DNA from: Sipunculus nudus
Lineage: Eukaryota; Annelida; Sipuncula; Golfingiida; Sipunculidae
Direction of reading: 5' to 3'
NCBI GenBank assembly: GCA_026874595.1
Contig: CM049307.1
Span: 79,958,643-80,022,642, forward strand
DNA: 64,000 bases
Made by a program: the position numbers and the translations under genes. Shown piece by piece: positions 34,996 to 47,530 of the stretch. Position 1 is the stretch's first letter, and each line of letters opens with the position of its first letter. Below the pieces are notes generated by a model. The model was given only the letters and a program-made list of their open reading frames with translations, was not told the origin of the DNA and made no database searches.

Positions 34996-37329
34996 GTTGT
35001 CAGTTCATTTCACAGCCAGGTGGGGGTTTATCACGTGACGTCACAATGGTATGGTGACTCGTTTTGTTCTCGAGTTCTTTTTCGGTGCTTGTAGATTTCA
35101 TTGTCGATTTCAACAAGGCCAGCACGGCTGGACCAATATTGGTTTGCTCGGGAAAAAGACAGGGTCCTCCTTTTGCTTCCGTCAAATCGCACCTCGTGTC
35201 CCTGTATAGAGCAAAAAATTTGCACGACAGGATGTGTGTCCCGGTGGTCAGCGTATTTAACTTACATATACACTTTCATATATTTAATATGTGCTGGCAT
35301 AATTCAATTAGCCTTTGCTTCTAGATTCAATGGAATTTCTTTAGACAAATACCTTTAAACATTTAAAGACCTCAGGAATAAAATTGCTTACCAAGCAGTA
35401 TATATACACCTACATTCATTTCATGTTCTGTGCATCAATGCCAGTATTTAAGGAGCGACGTTTGTGTAATTGGTGCATAAACTCGGGTTCAAAATGTGTA
35501 GTACTTACATTGTACATATACATGTCACACGTGTACTTGAAAGGTAACGGTCGAGCATAGAAGCATTATACCTGATGTGATCCCATTGCACAGGTTGCTC
35601 ATTTCCCTGACGAGACGCCCAATAGAAAATAAAACTGTATCATTCCCACATATATCCCTGTCACCTTGCATTTATGATGATAATCGACATTTTAATTTTT
35701 TCAGAACTCTCCCACACACAGGTATACACTGGGCTGAAGTGGGGTGCATTTTATTTTATAAATAAAAAGAAAATCAACAGCAAAAGCTTGATCCAATTTT
35801 GCACTATTTTTTCACAATATTATATGAAATGATGATGCCTGGTCATTTTTTCGGCCATCCACATATAATAAAATATATTATTATTGCTATTATTTTTATG
35901 AGAAGTAATATTATTATTATTATTTCACAAGTAAACGGTAGTTTCTTTAGGACGTGCAATAATGTTTTATAAATGTTTCCTTGCATTATGCAGTATTTCA
36001 TATAATATGGTGGACTGGATTCACCAGCCCATGTTTTTAGCCAAAACAATTTTGTTCAGTTTCACTATTAGTGAGATAAAGCGAAATATAGTGTTTGTTC
36101 TTGCCGTCCGTCTAGTCGTGAGCAGAGCACAAATCAGACCCTGCAAGCCAAGAGAAGTGTTTTCATACGGACACTGCTACCAGACACCAGGACACGCGGG
36201 TCTTATTACTAAGATGCAAATAATACTCAAATGATAATTTTAAATAACTATAAATCATGAAGAAATGTTATACACACTGTGTGTGTATGTATGCTTAGAC
36301 CTTCTGGACAAAATAGAATAACATTTCTTTAAAAAAAGAGAAAAATTAATGTTTGTGGAAGTTTAACACAGATCGTACAATCTGTGACTAAGCAATTAAT
36401 AACAATGTAATATATATATACTTTTTGTATGTTTACTTAATTGTACATTTTACTTAAATGTCCCTGTTCAGGGACAGCGGCACCACCTGTATTAAAGTAC
36501 ATCCTCACGTACACATGCAGAAATAAATTTCAAATAAAATTTCCTTAAACCCCTAACATTACTGCCCAGCAGAGGATTCACGTTCAAGGTCTCCTCATTT
36601 AACCATATCGATTACCGGCAGCTCAGCTGATACGTATACAATGAGAACCACCGACTGGAACAACCTCCTCCATGTCAGCTGGATTTCATGTATTTCAATA
36701 TTTGTATGACGATAAAGAGCTTACATGACTTTAACTTGTGATTAGTATCCATAATTGCCAGTATTGGTTGACGTTGGACTCATGGGGCGCCTATAGTAAA
36801 GGGCGCTGTAAGTAGGGTAGGCGCACTTTTTAGAACCAAGGAAGGAGGCCAAGCTCTTGGTATGATGAAATGCTAAGTACTGTGTGGTAACCAGTGCAAA
36901 AACAGCATACCATGAAGCAACATCTGACTTCTCAGTATTATGGATAATATGGAAACATATTACCTGTCCCTAGCAGGACCCTGCTGTCAATTTTATAACT
37001 CATGGAAGATATACATGCAGTAAGATATTAACAAAGTGAAACAAAGGTTTACCAATCGGCTGATAGACAAGAACCTTTCCACACTTAATGAATGTTAATA
37101 GATAAAAACCTATTTAGCAATTGGTCTGTTTTTTTCTATGTGACATAACAAGCTTTGAAAATGGGAGACTTGAGGAGGAAAATTATTTTATAAATTTAAA
37201 CTTGATTTGAAAGTGGTCATTATGCGCCAAAAGACCAAACAATAGGCCATTATCTGTAAGCATTGCACTGCGAAACTATAATATTAGCAAAAGCTGATAA
37301 TCAGTTATAAATTTCAATTGGAGAGGTAC
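34996..37329. other. No gene seen; isolated palindrome at 36459-36476
   Basis: Several overlapping frames at 35000-35360 have no motif. TGTCCCTGTTCAGGGACA (36459-36476) is a perfect 8-bp-arm hairpin followed by GCGGCACCACCTG, a decayed copy of the palindrome shared by families A-D, so a relic of another hairpin-ended element is likely. Confidence 0.4.
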
Positions 37330-38205
37330 GTACCATGTTTCATAACAATCCACCAAATGCTTCCTGAGGAATAAGCTCCTAATTTTTTTTTCTATTCTAA
37401 GCTCTATAAAAACGTAGATCAAGATCATCCATCTTTGAACTTGACCAAGATTTTATAAATATGCAACAGCACTGAAGAAATGAAGTTCCTGTGTTGAATA
37501 CCTTTGGAGATATCCTGCACGAAAGGCCATATTTGAAAAATCCGATAAAAATTCATTAAAAAATCAGAAATTATAGGTGGCTCCACTAAAATTGTGCAGC
37601 ACGTAAAGACTATCAGTCCCAATGACCATAGTAAGTTTGTAAAAATCCACACAAAGGTTCCTGAGATATAAGCTTCTAAGTGTTTTTCAACAATCAGCTC
37701 TAAAACAAAGAAAAATAGGTCAAGGTCACCCATCTTCGAACTTGTTTTGTTGATATACATCTTCACCGAAAAAAATAAAAATTCCTACGGCGAATCCTTT
37801 AAGAAATATCCTGCTCACAAGGCCAAAGGTGAAAAATCCGAAACAAATTCATAAAAAATCTGAAATTGTAGGTGGCACCTCCAAACTTGTGCTGCTGGTG
37901 AAGACCATCAGTCCCAATGACAAGTGTAAGATTTATGAAAATCCACACAATGGTTCCTGAGATATAAGCTTCTGAGTGTTTTTCTATTATCAGCTCTAAA
38001 ATGTAGAAAAAAGGGTCAAGGTCACCCATCTTCGAACTTGACCGAGATTTTATCGATATCACTGATGAAATAAAATTCAAATGGGAAATGCTATATAAAT
38101 ATCCTGCTCACAAGGTAAAAGTTAACGGACGCCGAACGGACGGACAGACGGACGGACGGACAGCTTGGGTGACGACAAAAGCCATTCAGCCTATAGGCTG
38201 AGGGG
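37330..38205 (-). mobile_element. Family C hairpin-ended element, about three 300-bp units
   Basis: Units recur at about 37417, 37717 and 38014 around GGTCAAGGTCACCCATCTTC, with CCTGAGATATAAGCTTCT and ATATCCTGCTCACAAGG in the same order. The right end has GGACGGACAGACGGACGGAC (reverse (GTCY)n), then the 16-bp perfect palindrome TCAGCCTATAGGCTGA (38186-38201) and an A-run. With the hairpin as head, the element reads on the minus strand. Palindrome variants occur at 37576 and 37871. Confidence 0.75.
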
Positions 38206-38865
38206 TAAAAAAGGCTGTACATGTACATTTGTCATGAAAATTTCTTTTATTTTTTTTATAATTTTTTTTTTATGTTCAGGAGCCGTCAAACGGTCAAAAG
38301 TAGGTCAACCTCAACGAAACGCAAACTAGATCTGTAACTGGTCATTATCTGCCAACACATAAAAAATCAGGGCGGTATCTGCAGGCATTGCGAAATAAAA
38401 GTCCGTACATGTGCATTTTTCATGAAAATTTATAATTTTCATGAAATTTTCTATGTTCAGGAGCCGTAAAACGGTCAAAAGTAGGTCAACCGGGACGAAA
38501 CGCAAACTCGATCTGTAACTGGTCATTATTTGCCCACACACCAAAATTCAGGCCAATATCTGCAGGCATTACGAGAAAAAGTCCGTACATGTGTATTTGT
38601 CATGACAATTTCTATTTTTCATTAAATTTTCTTTTAGGAGCCGTAAAACGGTCAAAAGTAGTTCAACCCGTACGAAATGCGAACTCGATCTGTGACACGT
38701 TATTATCTGTTACACAACAAAAATCATGCCAATATCTGCAGGCATTACGAAAAAAAGTTTCGGAATGATTGATTTCGGAATGACGGAAGGACTGGAGGAC
38801 GGAATGACGGACATTGGTAAAACTATATGCCCCTGCCACTTTCTTACACTTTAAGAAGGTAGCTG
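38206..38865 (-). mobile_element. Family E element, second copy, inverted
   Basis: Reverse complement of the 32.6-kb element: AGGAGCCGTAAAACGGTCAA, CTCGATCTGTAACTGGTCAT and ATATCTGCAGGCATT recur about every 180-190 bp, three units. It ends GGAATGACGGACATTGGTAA then ACTATATGCCCCTGCCACTTT, half of the hairpin. It directly follows the family C end and truncates the 5' part of the Gypsy gag. Confidence 0.75.
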
Positions 38866-38884
38866 AAAATTTAAAATGGCCTAA

Positions 38885-39286
38885 TGAAAATTGGACTATG
38901 CTATAACAAAGTGTATTGACTGGCAAGGCCAGAGAAAATTTAAGAAACTTTCAGTAGAAGCCGCCGCTGGCTATGGCAAGGTTAATCGGTTATTCCTAAA
39001 AGGTTACGAGTTAGTTCCGGTGGCTTACCATCAGAGACTCAGAAATGGGAAAAAGTGCAAAGATCTGACCTATGTAGAAATTGCTAGGACTAAAGAGCAG
39101 TTGTTTTATCGCTGGTGTAGTTCTAAAAATGTAATAAAAGGTTATGACAATTTGCACCAGTTGATTTTGCTTGAAAAATTTAAGCACGCCATTAAGGCAG
39201 ATCTTAAATTTTTTCTTGATGAGAAAAGTCCTGAAACACTTGACTTTGCTCCTCAATTAGCTGATGATTATTCATTAACACACACA
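38885..39286 (+). mobile_element. Gypsy-type LTR retrotransposon gag fragment with SCAN-like domain
   Basis: An open frame contains GYELVPVAYHQRLRNGKKCK, YVEIARTKEQLFYRWCSS, LHQLILLEKFKHAIKADLKF and QLADDYSLTH. This is the order of the SCAN-like capsid C-terminal region found in gag of Gypsy (Gmr1/vertebrate-SCAN-ancestor type) elements. The 5' part of gag is cut off by the family E element, and at LTH the frame runs into the family D element. The rest of gag resumes at about 42848. It is a fossil: no start codon, both sides interrupted. Confidence 0.75.
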
Positions 39287-42200
39287 AGGCCTACAGGCCT
39301 AATGCGAACCTGTGCATTGGGAAATACACCAGGTATAATGCTTCAATGCTGGACCATAACTTTTCATGTATATGAACTATGCAAGTACTAAACATTTTGA
39401 GTAAGAAACAATTACACAAACATCACTGCTGAAATTCTGGCATAGGTGCACACAACACTAAAAAGATTTTAGCTGGCACCACCAGTCTTGTATACAACGA
39501 GAAAAACGTGTGCAAAAGTCATGGTAGGTGGCGACACCTGTCTTGTTAGCGAGAAAGCCATCAAAGACACATAGGTCAAAATGTTAGGCCAATACATCAA
39601 ACTTACCTTGAGTCTGATGCATGGGGCTGACAAGGCTTAGGTGAGAAAGGCTGTTGCCCCGAGTGAACTGTGACAAATTGCTTGTTCAGACTACTGCACT
39701 GAGTGAACTCATGACCTGCACCTGGTTAGACTGAGTGAACTTTTCACCTGTACCTGGCTGCACTGAGTGAACTCTTGACCTGTTGCATAATCTGACACAG
39801 TTGGCAGTCTGCCAAAGCTATAAATAGAATGCAGCTACTGCACTGAGTAAACTCCTGACCCATACCTGGCTGCACTGAGTGAACTCTTGACCTGTTGCCT
39901 AATCTGATAGAGTTGGCAGTCTGCCAAAGCTATAAATAGATCCAGACCGACCTCTAGCCTGTTGCCAAATCTGAAATAGTAGCTACACCATTGCATAAGC
40001 TCATGCAGGGGCCCTGCCCTTAGGGGCTTGACACCCATGAAATGATCACATGGTGCACATGAGGTGTTCACATGTCACCCATGATGTGATCACATGCCAT
40101 GTGATTGGCTGCACTGATTGAACTCTTGACCTATATCTGGCTGCACTGAATGAACTCAGTTCCCAAATCTGAAACAGTTGGCAACTATTTAAAGATACAG
40201 ATTCAATCATGGCCTGTTGGTATATCTGTTTAAACATACTGAAAGACTTTGGTTAAAATTTCTTTTTTCAAGCAGACATATTCATAAACTTTTTATCAAA
40301 ATATCTAGAATAATAAAAGATGCATTACTTTCATTGATAAAGGTCCAATAGTTCTGCCAAAAATCATTCTAGTAAACTTGAACAAAGACCATCTAAGAAT
40401 AATTTTTGTGCAATGTTACAGAAGATATAATTGAAATAAAAATTTTGTAGAAGAACACTATTGCAGTTCTCAGTTTGAAAAAGACATAATAATGGCCATA
40501 AGACCAACTTAAGCTTTTCACAACTCAACCAAAAATCAACAAACTCAGTATATTCTGATATGATTGAAAGAACCATGTCCTAGGGAAATTCTTTTGAAAA
40601 ATTTAACAATTCAACTTGACAGTTTCATCATTAAGCTGAAAGAGGCTAAATAATGAGGTTTTTTGCCCATTAAAAACAGGTCAATGTAGGTGGCACCACT
40701 AAATCTACAACTTCAAATATGAGTCATGTGACCAACATTTGCACAAAACCTGGTAATGCTAGCTTCTGTCATTTCTGAGAGTACTATGTCAGTATGCTTA
40801 CTTGGCCAAATGACTGTTCAAATTTGTGTAACTCCACTAAAACTCATCAAATGCAAACCATTTGAACAAACTTGAGAGGGCTTGCCTCTGGGATCATTTA
40901 TGTAAAATATTTAACAATTTGGTTGGACCGTCTACAAGAAGACATCTTTCAAAATATTGTCAGCTTTTTTCTTATAAAATCTAAGTAAATGCAGATAGTA
41001 AAAAAATAAGATGAATCCCACAAAATTTGATATGTGACAGATTATTGCATAAAATCCGGGAATGGTAGCTCCTGCTATTCCTGAGAAATTATGGATAAAT
41101 ATACAGATGACCAATGACCCCCGTACAAAAATAGGTCAATTCAGGTGGCGCCACTTATACCTGAATTTCATTTATGACTCATGTGACCAACACTGGCAAA
41201 AAATTTGGTGATGATAGCTCTGGCTGTTTCTGAGGCTGTCATTTTAGTATGCTTTTTTGGACAGATGACTAAGTTCAACTTCCTGAACAAAATTGAGGGA
41301 GATGGTATAAAAGATTATTTCTCTGAAATATTGAACAATTTGGCTTGAGTGTTTCGGAGGAGAAGATTTTAAAAGTTTTTTTAGCTTTTTCTCTATAAAA
41401 TTTAAGAAAATTTTCAGATGGCTAATTTTTTGCATTAAATTTCATGATGCTAGCTCCAATCATTTTCTAAATAGTATGGGTAAACGTACAGAAGACAAAC
41501 GCCGCCACACCATCGCATTAGTTCACAGGTTCACTAAAAATTAATACAGATGCAAATTGAATGCAAAATTGTAATACAGATACATCTCACTGATGGCAAA
41601 ATCTTGAATTAATTTGACTATGGATACCAATTATTTATAATCCATGTACAGCCGTCTTTATATACCCACAGAAAGCTGTAAAGCTGTGATTATAAACATT
41701 GCCAGGCAATGTTCTAAAAATCATAAATCTACATTTTTTAAAAGCTTTTAAAAAACATTCTTGTCAATATTAACCATAGATAACCTGAAATCTAAATGTC
41801 TAGAGGCATGATGTAATAAATGCTGATAAACTGGTGCCAGTCTAGATGTATCTAGATGTATCTGTGTATCTGCTTCACACAGCTAACATATATGGTAAAA
41901 TGACTCAGTTGAACCTTTATAATTCAGCCAAAATTTATTCTTTGGAATCATAAAAGACAATTATTATAAGAATTATTCAGGGGATTATTCTTGTAAAATA
42001 TTAAACAAATTGGCCTCAGTAGGGTCAGCCAAAAATCACTGAACCAAAACCATTTGAACAAACTTGAATTATCAACATCTAAGGATAATTAATGTGTGAG
42101 ATTTAAGAATTTGGCCCAGTGGTATTTGAGGAGAAGATCTTTGTAGCCACTGAGCTAAAATGGGCTGTTACAGCATATGACTAAATTCAGCTTCCCATAA

Positions 42201-42852
42201 CTCAGCCAAAAGTCACTGAACTTTGACCATTTGAACAAATTTCAGAAAGCACTAGCCTAGGATCATTTCTGTGCGATATTAATTTATTTGGCCATATGGT
42301 TTTAGAGAAGAAGTTTTTTGCAGCCGTCAGTATGATACGGGCACTGATGACCTCCGTACAAAAAAGGTCGATGCAGGTGGCGCCACCCATACCTCAATTT
42401 CAGATTTGTCTCATGTGAACAACATTGGCATAAAATTTGGTGATGATAGCTCCAGCCGTTTCTGAGATTGTAATTTTAGTATGCTTTTATGGACAGATGA
42501 CTAAGTTCAACTTCCTGTAACTCGGCCAAAAATCACCGAACTTAAACCATTCGAACAAACATATTCTAAGAATCATTTCTGTGAAAGATTGGACAATTTG
42601 GCTGAACAGTTTCGGAGAAGATTTTTAAAGCTTTTATAGCTTTTTCCCTATAAAATCTAAGAAAATGCAGTTAGCCAAAAAATAAGCAAAATCTGATATA
42701 GTTTTTTAGATGACTAATTTTTTGCATAAAATGTCGTGATGCTACCTCTTGCCATTTTCAAGATAGTATGGGTTAACGTACAGACGACGGCCGACGGACG
42801 ACGGACGCCGGACGACGCCACACCACCGCATAAGCTCACAGGTTCGCTAAAA
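39287..42852. mobile_element. Family D hairpin-ended element complex inserted in Gypsy gag
   Basis: The left end has AGGCCTACAGGCCT and GCGAACCTGTG (39304-39314); the right end has CACAGGTTCGC (42837-42847) and TAAAAA, an exact 11-bp subterminal inverted repeat. Inside are tandem repeats: TGCACTGAGTGAACTC-type units at 39700-40160, and longer units with ACTAAGTTCAACTTCCTG and GGTGATGATAGCTCC, plus palindrome copies at 39527, 40689, 41144 and 42376. The right end carries GACGACGGCCGACGGACGAC. A second end-like block (CACAGGTTCAC, 41524-41534) suggests two nested or tandem elements. Gag frames on both sides read toward each other, marking this as an insertion. Confidence 0.7.
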
Positions 42853-44560
42853 ATGTCCTTCACTAGCAAATCAAACCAATCATTCACTAACAAGAATGTA
42901 AATCAGTATGGTCAACATAAGTTTAAGCGCAGTTACCCAGTACTAGTAGTCCTTTGTTACACCTCAGTCCACGTCCACTGTGTCTGAGTCCAACAATGAC
43001 CAGTCATTTTCAAAGAAAATCTGGAATTACTGCAAAAGGGAAGGTCATCTTATATCTGAGTGCAAATAAACCAAAGAGCAAACATTCTGGTTTTGTTTCA
43101 TAAACTATCCATAGCATAGTACAAAAGCAAAGCTTTTTCCATGTAAATAAGGGGTACAATTCCTTTATTAACTCTAAAAAAGAGTTTGATGCTACGGAGG
43201 CCAACGTGCCGTCTGACTCCAAAGAAGAATCCGAAGCTTGCGGTGTAAAATCCTCATTTGATTCCTGCGAGGAATTTAATAAATCTAGGTCCTTTCGAGA
43301 CTTCTGCGGGGAGTATCCTATAGATAAAGCTAAGTCCTTTTATGACTTTTGCGAGAGTATTTAAAATGAGGCCAGGACCTCTTATGACAAACAGTAGTTT
43401 GTTTCAGCTGAGGAAATTACCTCTATTGACTCCTATGAGGAGTTTGATTGTACATTCAATTCATTCAATTAAAACTGCTTAAAGAAAAAAAAAACTATTG
43501 TGTGAAAATCAGGAATCTCTTAGTTTATTGCAGTATTTCTCAGACTTTTTCACTTGGCTACACTTACTACCTTTCCCTGGCGGACCTCTGAAAGCTATGT
43601 ATCTGAATAGCCCATCAGATGTTGTATATAATATTACTGCTGGTAATTGTGATGTGGACATTTAGTGTTGGACAGTACAACTAAAAAACTCAGACGTGCT
43701 TAGCAACCTGGATGCCAAACTGTCACGCCTTACCGCACTGCAACAACAAGACCTCAAGAACCTGCTGCAGAATTATGGACATTTGTTTAGTGACATTCCA
43801 ACGCGAACTTATATATTGTGACATGACGTCGATGTTGGCGAGGCAAGCGCAGTCAAGCAGCAACCTTATAGACTGAATCTTGAAAAGCAAAAGTATCTAC
43901 AAGATAAAGTTCAATATAAACTGGGCAATGATTTTATTGAACCTAGTAACAGTAACTGGAGTTCACCATGTATTCTTGTGCCCAAACCTGATGGAAGTTA
44001 CGCCTGACCGTCAACTTAGTCAAATCTGAGTTTTGTCATGCACAGGTAACATGTTTAGGTCAAATTCAGAGGCAGGGTAAAGTTAAACCTGTTGATGCTA
44101 AAAAAGGGCTATTACTGCATTTCCTAGACCAGAATTAAAAGCAAATAATGTGTTTTCTTGGTATGGTTAGATAATACAGAAAGTTTTGTCCAATTTTTTC
44201 TGCTGTAGCTGAACCTTTAACTAATTTGTTAAAGAAGAAAAAAGTGTGTATGGAATGTTCAGTGTGAAAACGCATTTCAGAATTTGAGGGCAATTCTGCA
44301 AGTTCACCAGTTTTAGCAGCTCCAGACTTTTCTGTACCCTTTAAGTTAGCCGTAGATGCTAGTCATACTGCTGCTGGTGCTGTGTTGTTACAAGAAGGTA
44401 GTGATAGCATAGGTCATCAATTTTTTTTTTCAAGAAAGTTTAATGCAAACCAGATAAACTACTCCACTATTGAAAATAATGTTTGGCTTTTATTTTGACA
44501 TTACAACATTTTGAAGAAAGACAATGTACTTGCTGGTTGCCTATCGAGATGTTGATGAAA
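42848..44560 (+). pseudogene. Gypsy gag tail and pol remnants
   Basis: The frame resumes gag-like sequence (SFTSKSNQSFTNKN), then a CCHC zinc knuckle relic near 43020-43070 (NYCKREGHLISEC, first Cys now Trp). From about 43700: DIPTRT, then EASAVKQQPYRLN, NDFIEPSNSNWSSPCILVPK and PDGSY of the reverse transcriptase N-terminal part. Sequence then jumps, by deletion of the catalytic region, to EFCHAQVTCLGQIQ, CFLGMVR-YRKFCPIFSAVAE and PLTNLLKKK, and the RNase H start APDFSVPFKLAVDASHTAAG. Several stops and frameshifts are present. Protease, most of RT and integrase are missing. No activity is possible. Confidence 0.8.
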
Positions 44561-44639
44561 TGTTGTAAACGAGATTTATATGTAATGTTGTAAATAAGAT
44601 GGTTTTGAAATGTTGTTTTAGAGAAAAATTTGATTTTTC

Positions 44640-45265
44640 TTACAGGAGGGGGAGTTTTACATGTATCTGTTTATAATGCGCAGGCATTCTGATAAGTGTT
44701 AGGCGCTAGCCCTGTTCTTTGCTATGAGAGACGCGCGAGTTGGTCTCTGGCTTGTGTAGTGTGAAACGTGGAGACACAGCGTTCTTTGTGTTCTAGATGG
44801 TTCGAGTCTGTTCAGGCGCTGTGGGCGGACGTGCATTGTTATCTTCTTCTGAATGTTCCAGAATGGAAAGTTTTGGGCTTCAGGTGAAAAAGGTATAAAT
44901 TGGGGCTGTGTTTAGAATCGGCAGAGAGAAAAATACCAGCGGACACGGATGAGTGTGACTCTCTCGCCAGTTTTGGGACCTTTTCGATAATTGCAGAACT
45001 TATAGATATTCTTCGGAATTTGTAACTGATTTTATACGGATTTTTTTCCTTTGTGATTTTTACCAGAACTTCACTTTATATTTGTGTTAAAGGACTCTTT
45101 TTGAGCTGTGACAGTGGTGGTATCCAGAAATCAAAGCCTAGGATCCGGACACTGTGCTACTTAACATTTTTATTGTTGTTATATTGTGTAATTGTATTTA
45201 TTTTGTGTATTGTAATGTTAGGATTGTTTTAAGTATAACTTATAATTATTTGTTAAAAAAAAAAC
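44640..45265 (+). mobile_element. Putative Gypsy 3' polypurine tract and LTR
   Basis: AGGAGGGGGAG (44645-44655) is a good polypurine tract directly after pol relics. The following about 600 bp are GC-richer than the surroundings and include a TATA-like GGTATAAATT near 44891 and a T/TG-rich tail ending near 45265. A 5' LTR partner is not in the window, so the borders are not proven. Confidence 0.45.
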
Positions 45266-47239
45266 ATTGACTTCTTTATTCATTCCCCTAGACAATTAAC
45301 GCTGCCTAGATTTGCGGAATCTGATTTTTTTTATCTCCATGACAAAATTTGTGCTGATCACGATCAGTGGTCAATCACGGGACAATCCAGGGGTTGTATT
45401 TGAGAAAGGTCAGAGCTTCGTTTTATTCCAGAACACCTTTATTAAAAATTGGTTTGTCCGAACTTGTTAACTGAGAGAAAAATCATTTGTTTATTCAGAA
45501 TCCAAATATGAGGGAATACCCAAAGCAGTTTGTTTAAAGACCGTATAATTCTAAACAATTTTATGCAGTTTTTATTAGTGATACATAATGCTGATTAATT
45601 TAATGCAAGGTGAGAAACCCCGGCTACTTATCCCTGGAATTACATACGATACCAACTGGATCTGATTATTCCAGGGTCACGTTGAATGATTTTGTAAATA
45701 ACATTCTATATTACTTACATTAACGGGAACAGTTAATAAATATCAAAGTAAGCGTTTATTGTTGGCTAGTTTTATGTATTTTTATCTGTCAGTATCTGAC
45801 GTCCAGTACTTTGCAACAGGTAGGCAATTTTAATTCCTGGTGCATTCTCATCGGAAACTGAAGAAAACCGGAATCCCCAGAGCTATTCGTATAAACGATG
45901 TTTAAATGTATTCGTGTCTGGTTAACTCCGTAAGTGATTTTAAGACCTCCAACTTTATGTGTGCCTTAACGGAATTTTCCATTCACAAGCACGTTTTATG
46001 GTTGTTTCACACGCTTACACCGCCAGGGCACACGTTCACGCACGCAGGTATGAAAACATTGTTCTTCGAAGTATCAAAGAGGCACCTTGACCTCATCTGT
46101 ATGTATGAACTTTACTGAATGCCTACGATGCCCTGAGGGGAACTGTGCTTCACTAATTTCACTCTTCTAAATTGCCCCCGTGGTCAACTTTGTTCTGGTT
46201 AGATGTGTAATTATATGCGAACTTGCATTACAATAAGGTCCCGGCCATGATAAGGGGATTTTTTTATGTCATTAACTATAGTCAGAGTCAGATATAGCTT
46301 AGGATTTCAGCTTCAGGTGACTATAAACGGAAGCATTAACCTATATTACATTAAGCGGGCCTGATTGTAATTCGTGTATTGGTTAGACCACTGTCGGGGG
46401 CTCGACATTTGTGCTATTGGTGTAGCGTATTTCACACGACATGCTCATGCTGTTATTGTAAATCATATATTTGGAATAGGCAGCCAGAACAGCTAATATT
46501 ATCTACAGATAGATATGATATCATAGGCATGTAGACAGGCATGCCTTAGCGGTGCTGTCTTACAGCCAGGGCAATATAAACTATTTATGTCTGTCAATTA
46601 CTTACTGGCCTCAGATATACTTACGTGATTGGTTGAAGCGTTTTTATAAAATACAACAGAGAGCTTGTCTCAGAAATACCTTGGCTGATTCTCCACAGCA
46701 ATGCCTATACCGGTATTTATCTGAGTTAAGGTGGCTATTTCGTAATTTCCTGGCACCAGATATTTTTTGGTGCTATGTTACCAATCTTTATCCACTTTCA
46801 TAATTTTCCACTTAACAAAGAGTTTGCATCTGAAGGACCAAAACCACAAAGCTACAAGGTCAAAGGTCAGTGAAAAAGACTTGTTTTCAGTTGGCAAATT
46901 CCTCTTCGATTTGGATAATTGAATGCAAACTTCGCCCACGTATGAACAACTGCAGAGAAGAACTTTTTGTTCAAAATGTCAAAGTCACAGATTAAGTCGC
47001 TTGTTTTTATGAAAACACATATGTAAGTGTCATTGTCATTGTAAGTTTTTAAGCTAATTTACCATTTTAATCATGAGGTAACTTATGAGCAGATATATTA
47101 GCTATGTTCATATATATATATATCGATACATGTATATGTGTGTGTGTGTTTTAAATTTTTAGAAAGTTCAAAATTAAATTTATAAATGTTTCTAATGTTT
47201 CCAGCATCCAAAATTATTAAAAGAGGGTGTCTAACTGGC
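45266..47239. other. No gene seen
   Basis: AT-rich; frames at 45906-46118 and 46552-46803 carry no motif. A (TA)/(TG) microsatellite lies at 47110-47150. A 5' UTR exon of the HECT-like gene may be hidden here or farther upstream. Confidence 0.4.
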
Positions 47240-47287
47240 TTGTATTAATGGATCCAAATACAACACCGTTGCGTACATTCTAGATTG
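47240..47287 (+). repeat. Inverted repeat, left arm, 48 nt
   Basis: It includes GGATCCAAATACAACACCGT and GCGTACATTCTAGATTG. It is the reverse complement of 48941-48988 with one mismatch in 48, and lies 236 bp upstream of the exon acceptor at 47523. Confidence 0.95.
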
Positions 47288-47530
47288 GGTGGTGGTGTGT
47301 GTGTGTTTGTTAACTGTATCGGTGCACACAAAAAAATTGTTCAACACACAAACTAAATGATTTTGAGACTCATTGTCTATGCGAATAGAAAAGCCCAAGC
47401 AATCCTTTATCCAGGATCAAATACATAAACCATTTTAGATAAAATGTACATAGGAAAAATTATTGCTTACGCACATTAGATTAACATTTTGATTATTGAT
47501 TTTTTTACTAAACGTGCTTTCAGGTACAAC

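Noticed and set aside
35000-35360. Four overlapping open frames on both strands
   Set aside because: No recognisable motif, splice context or codon signal favours any of them.
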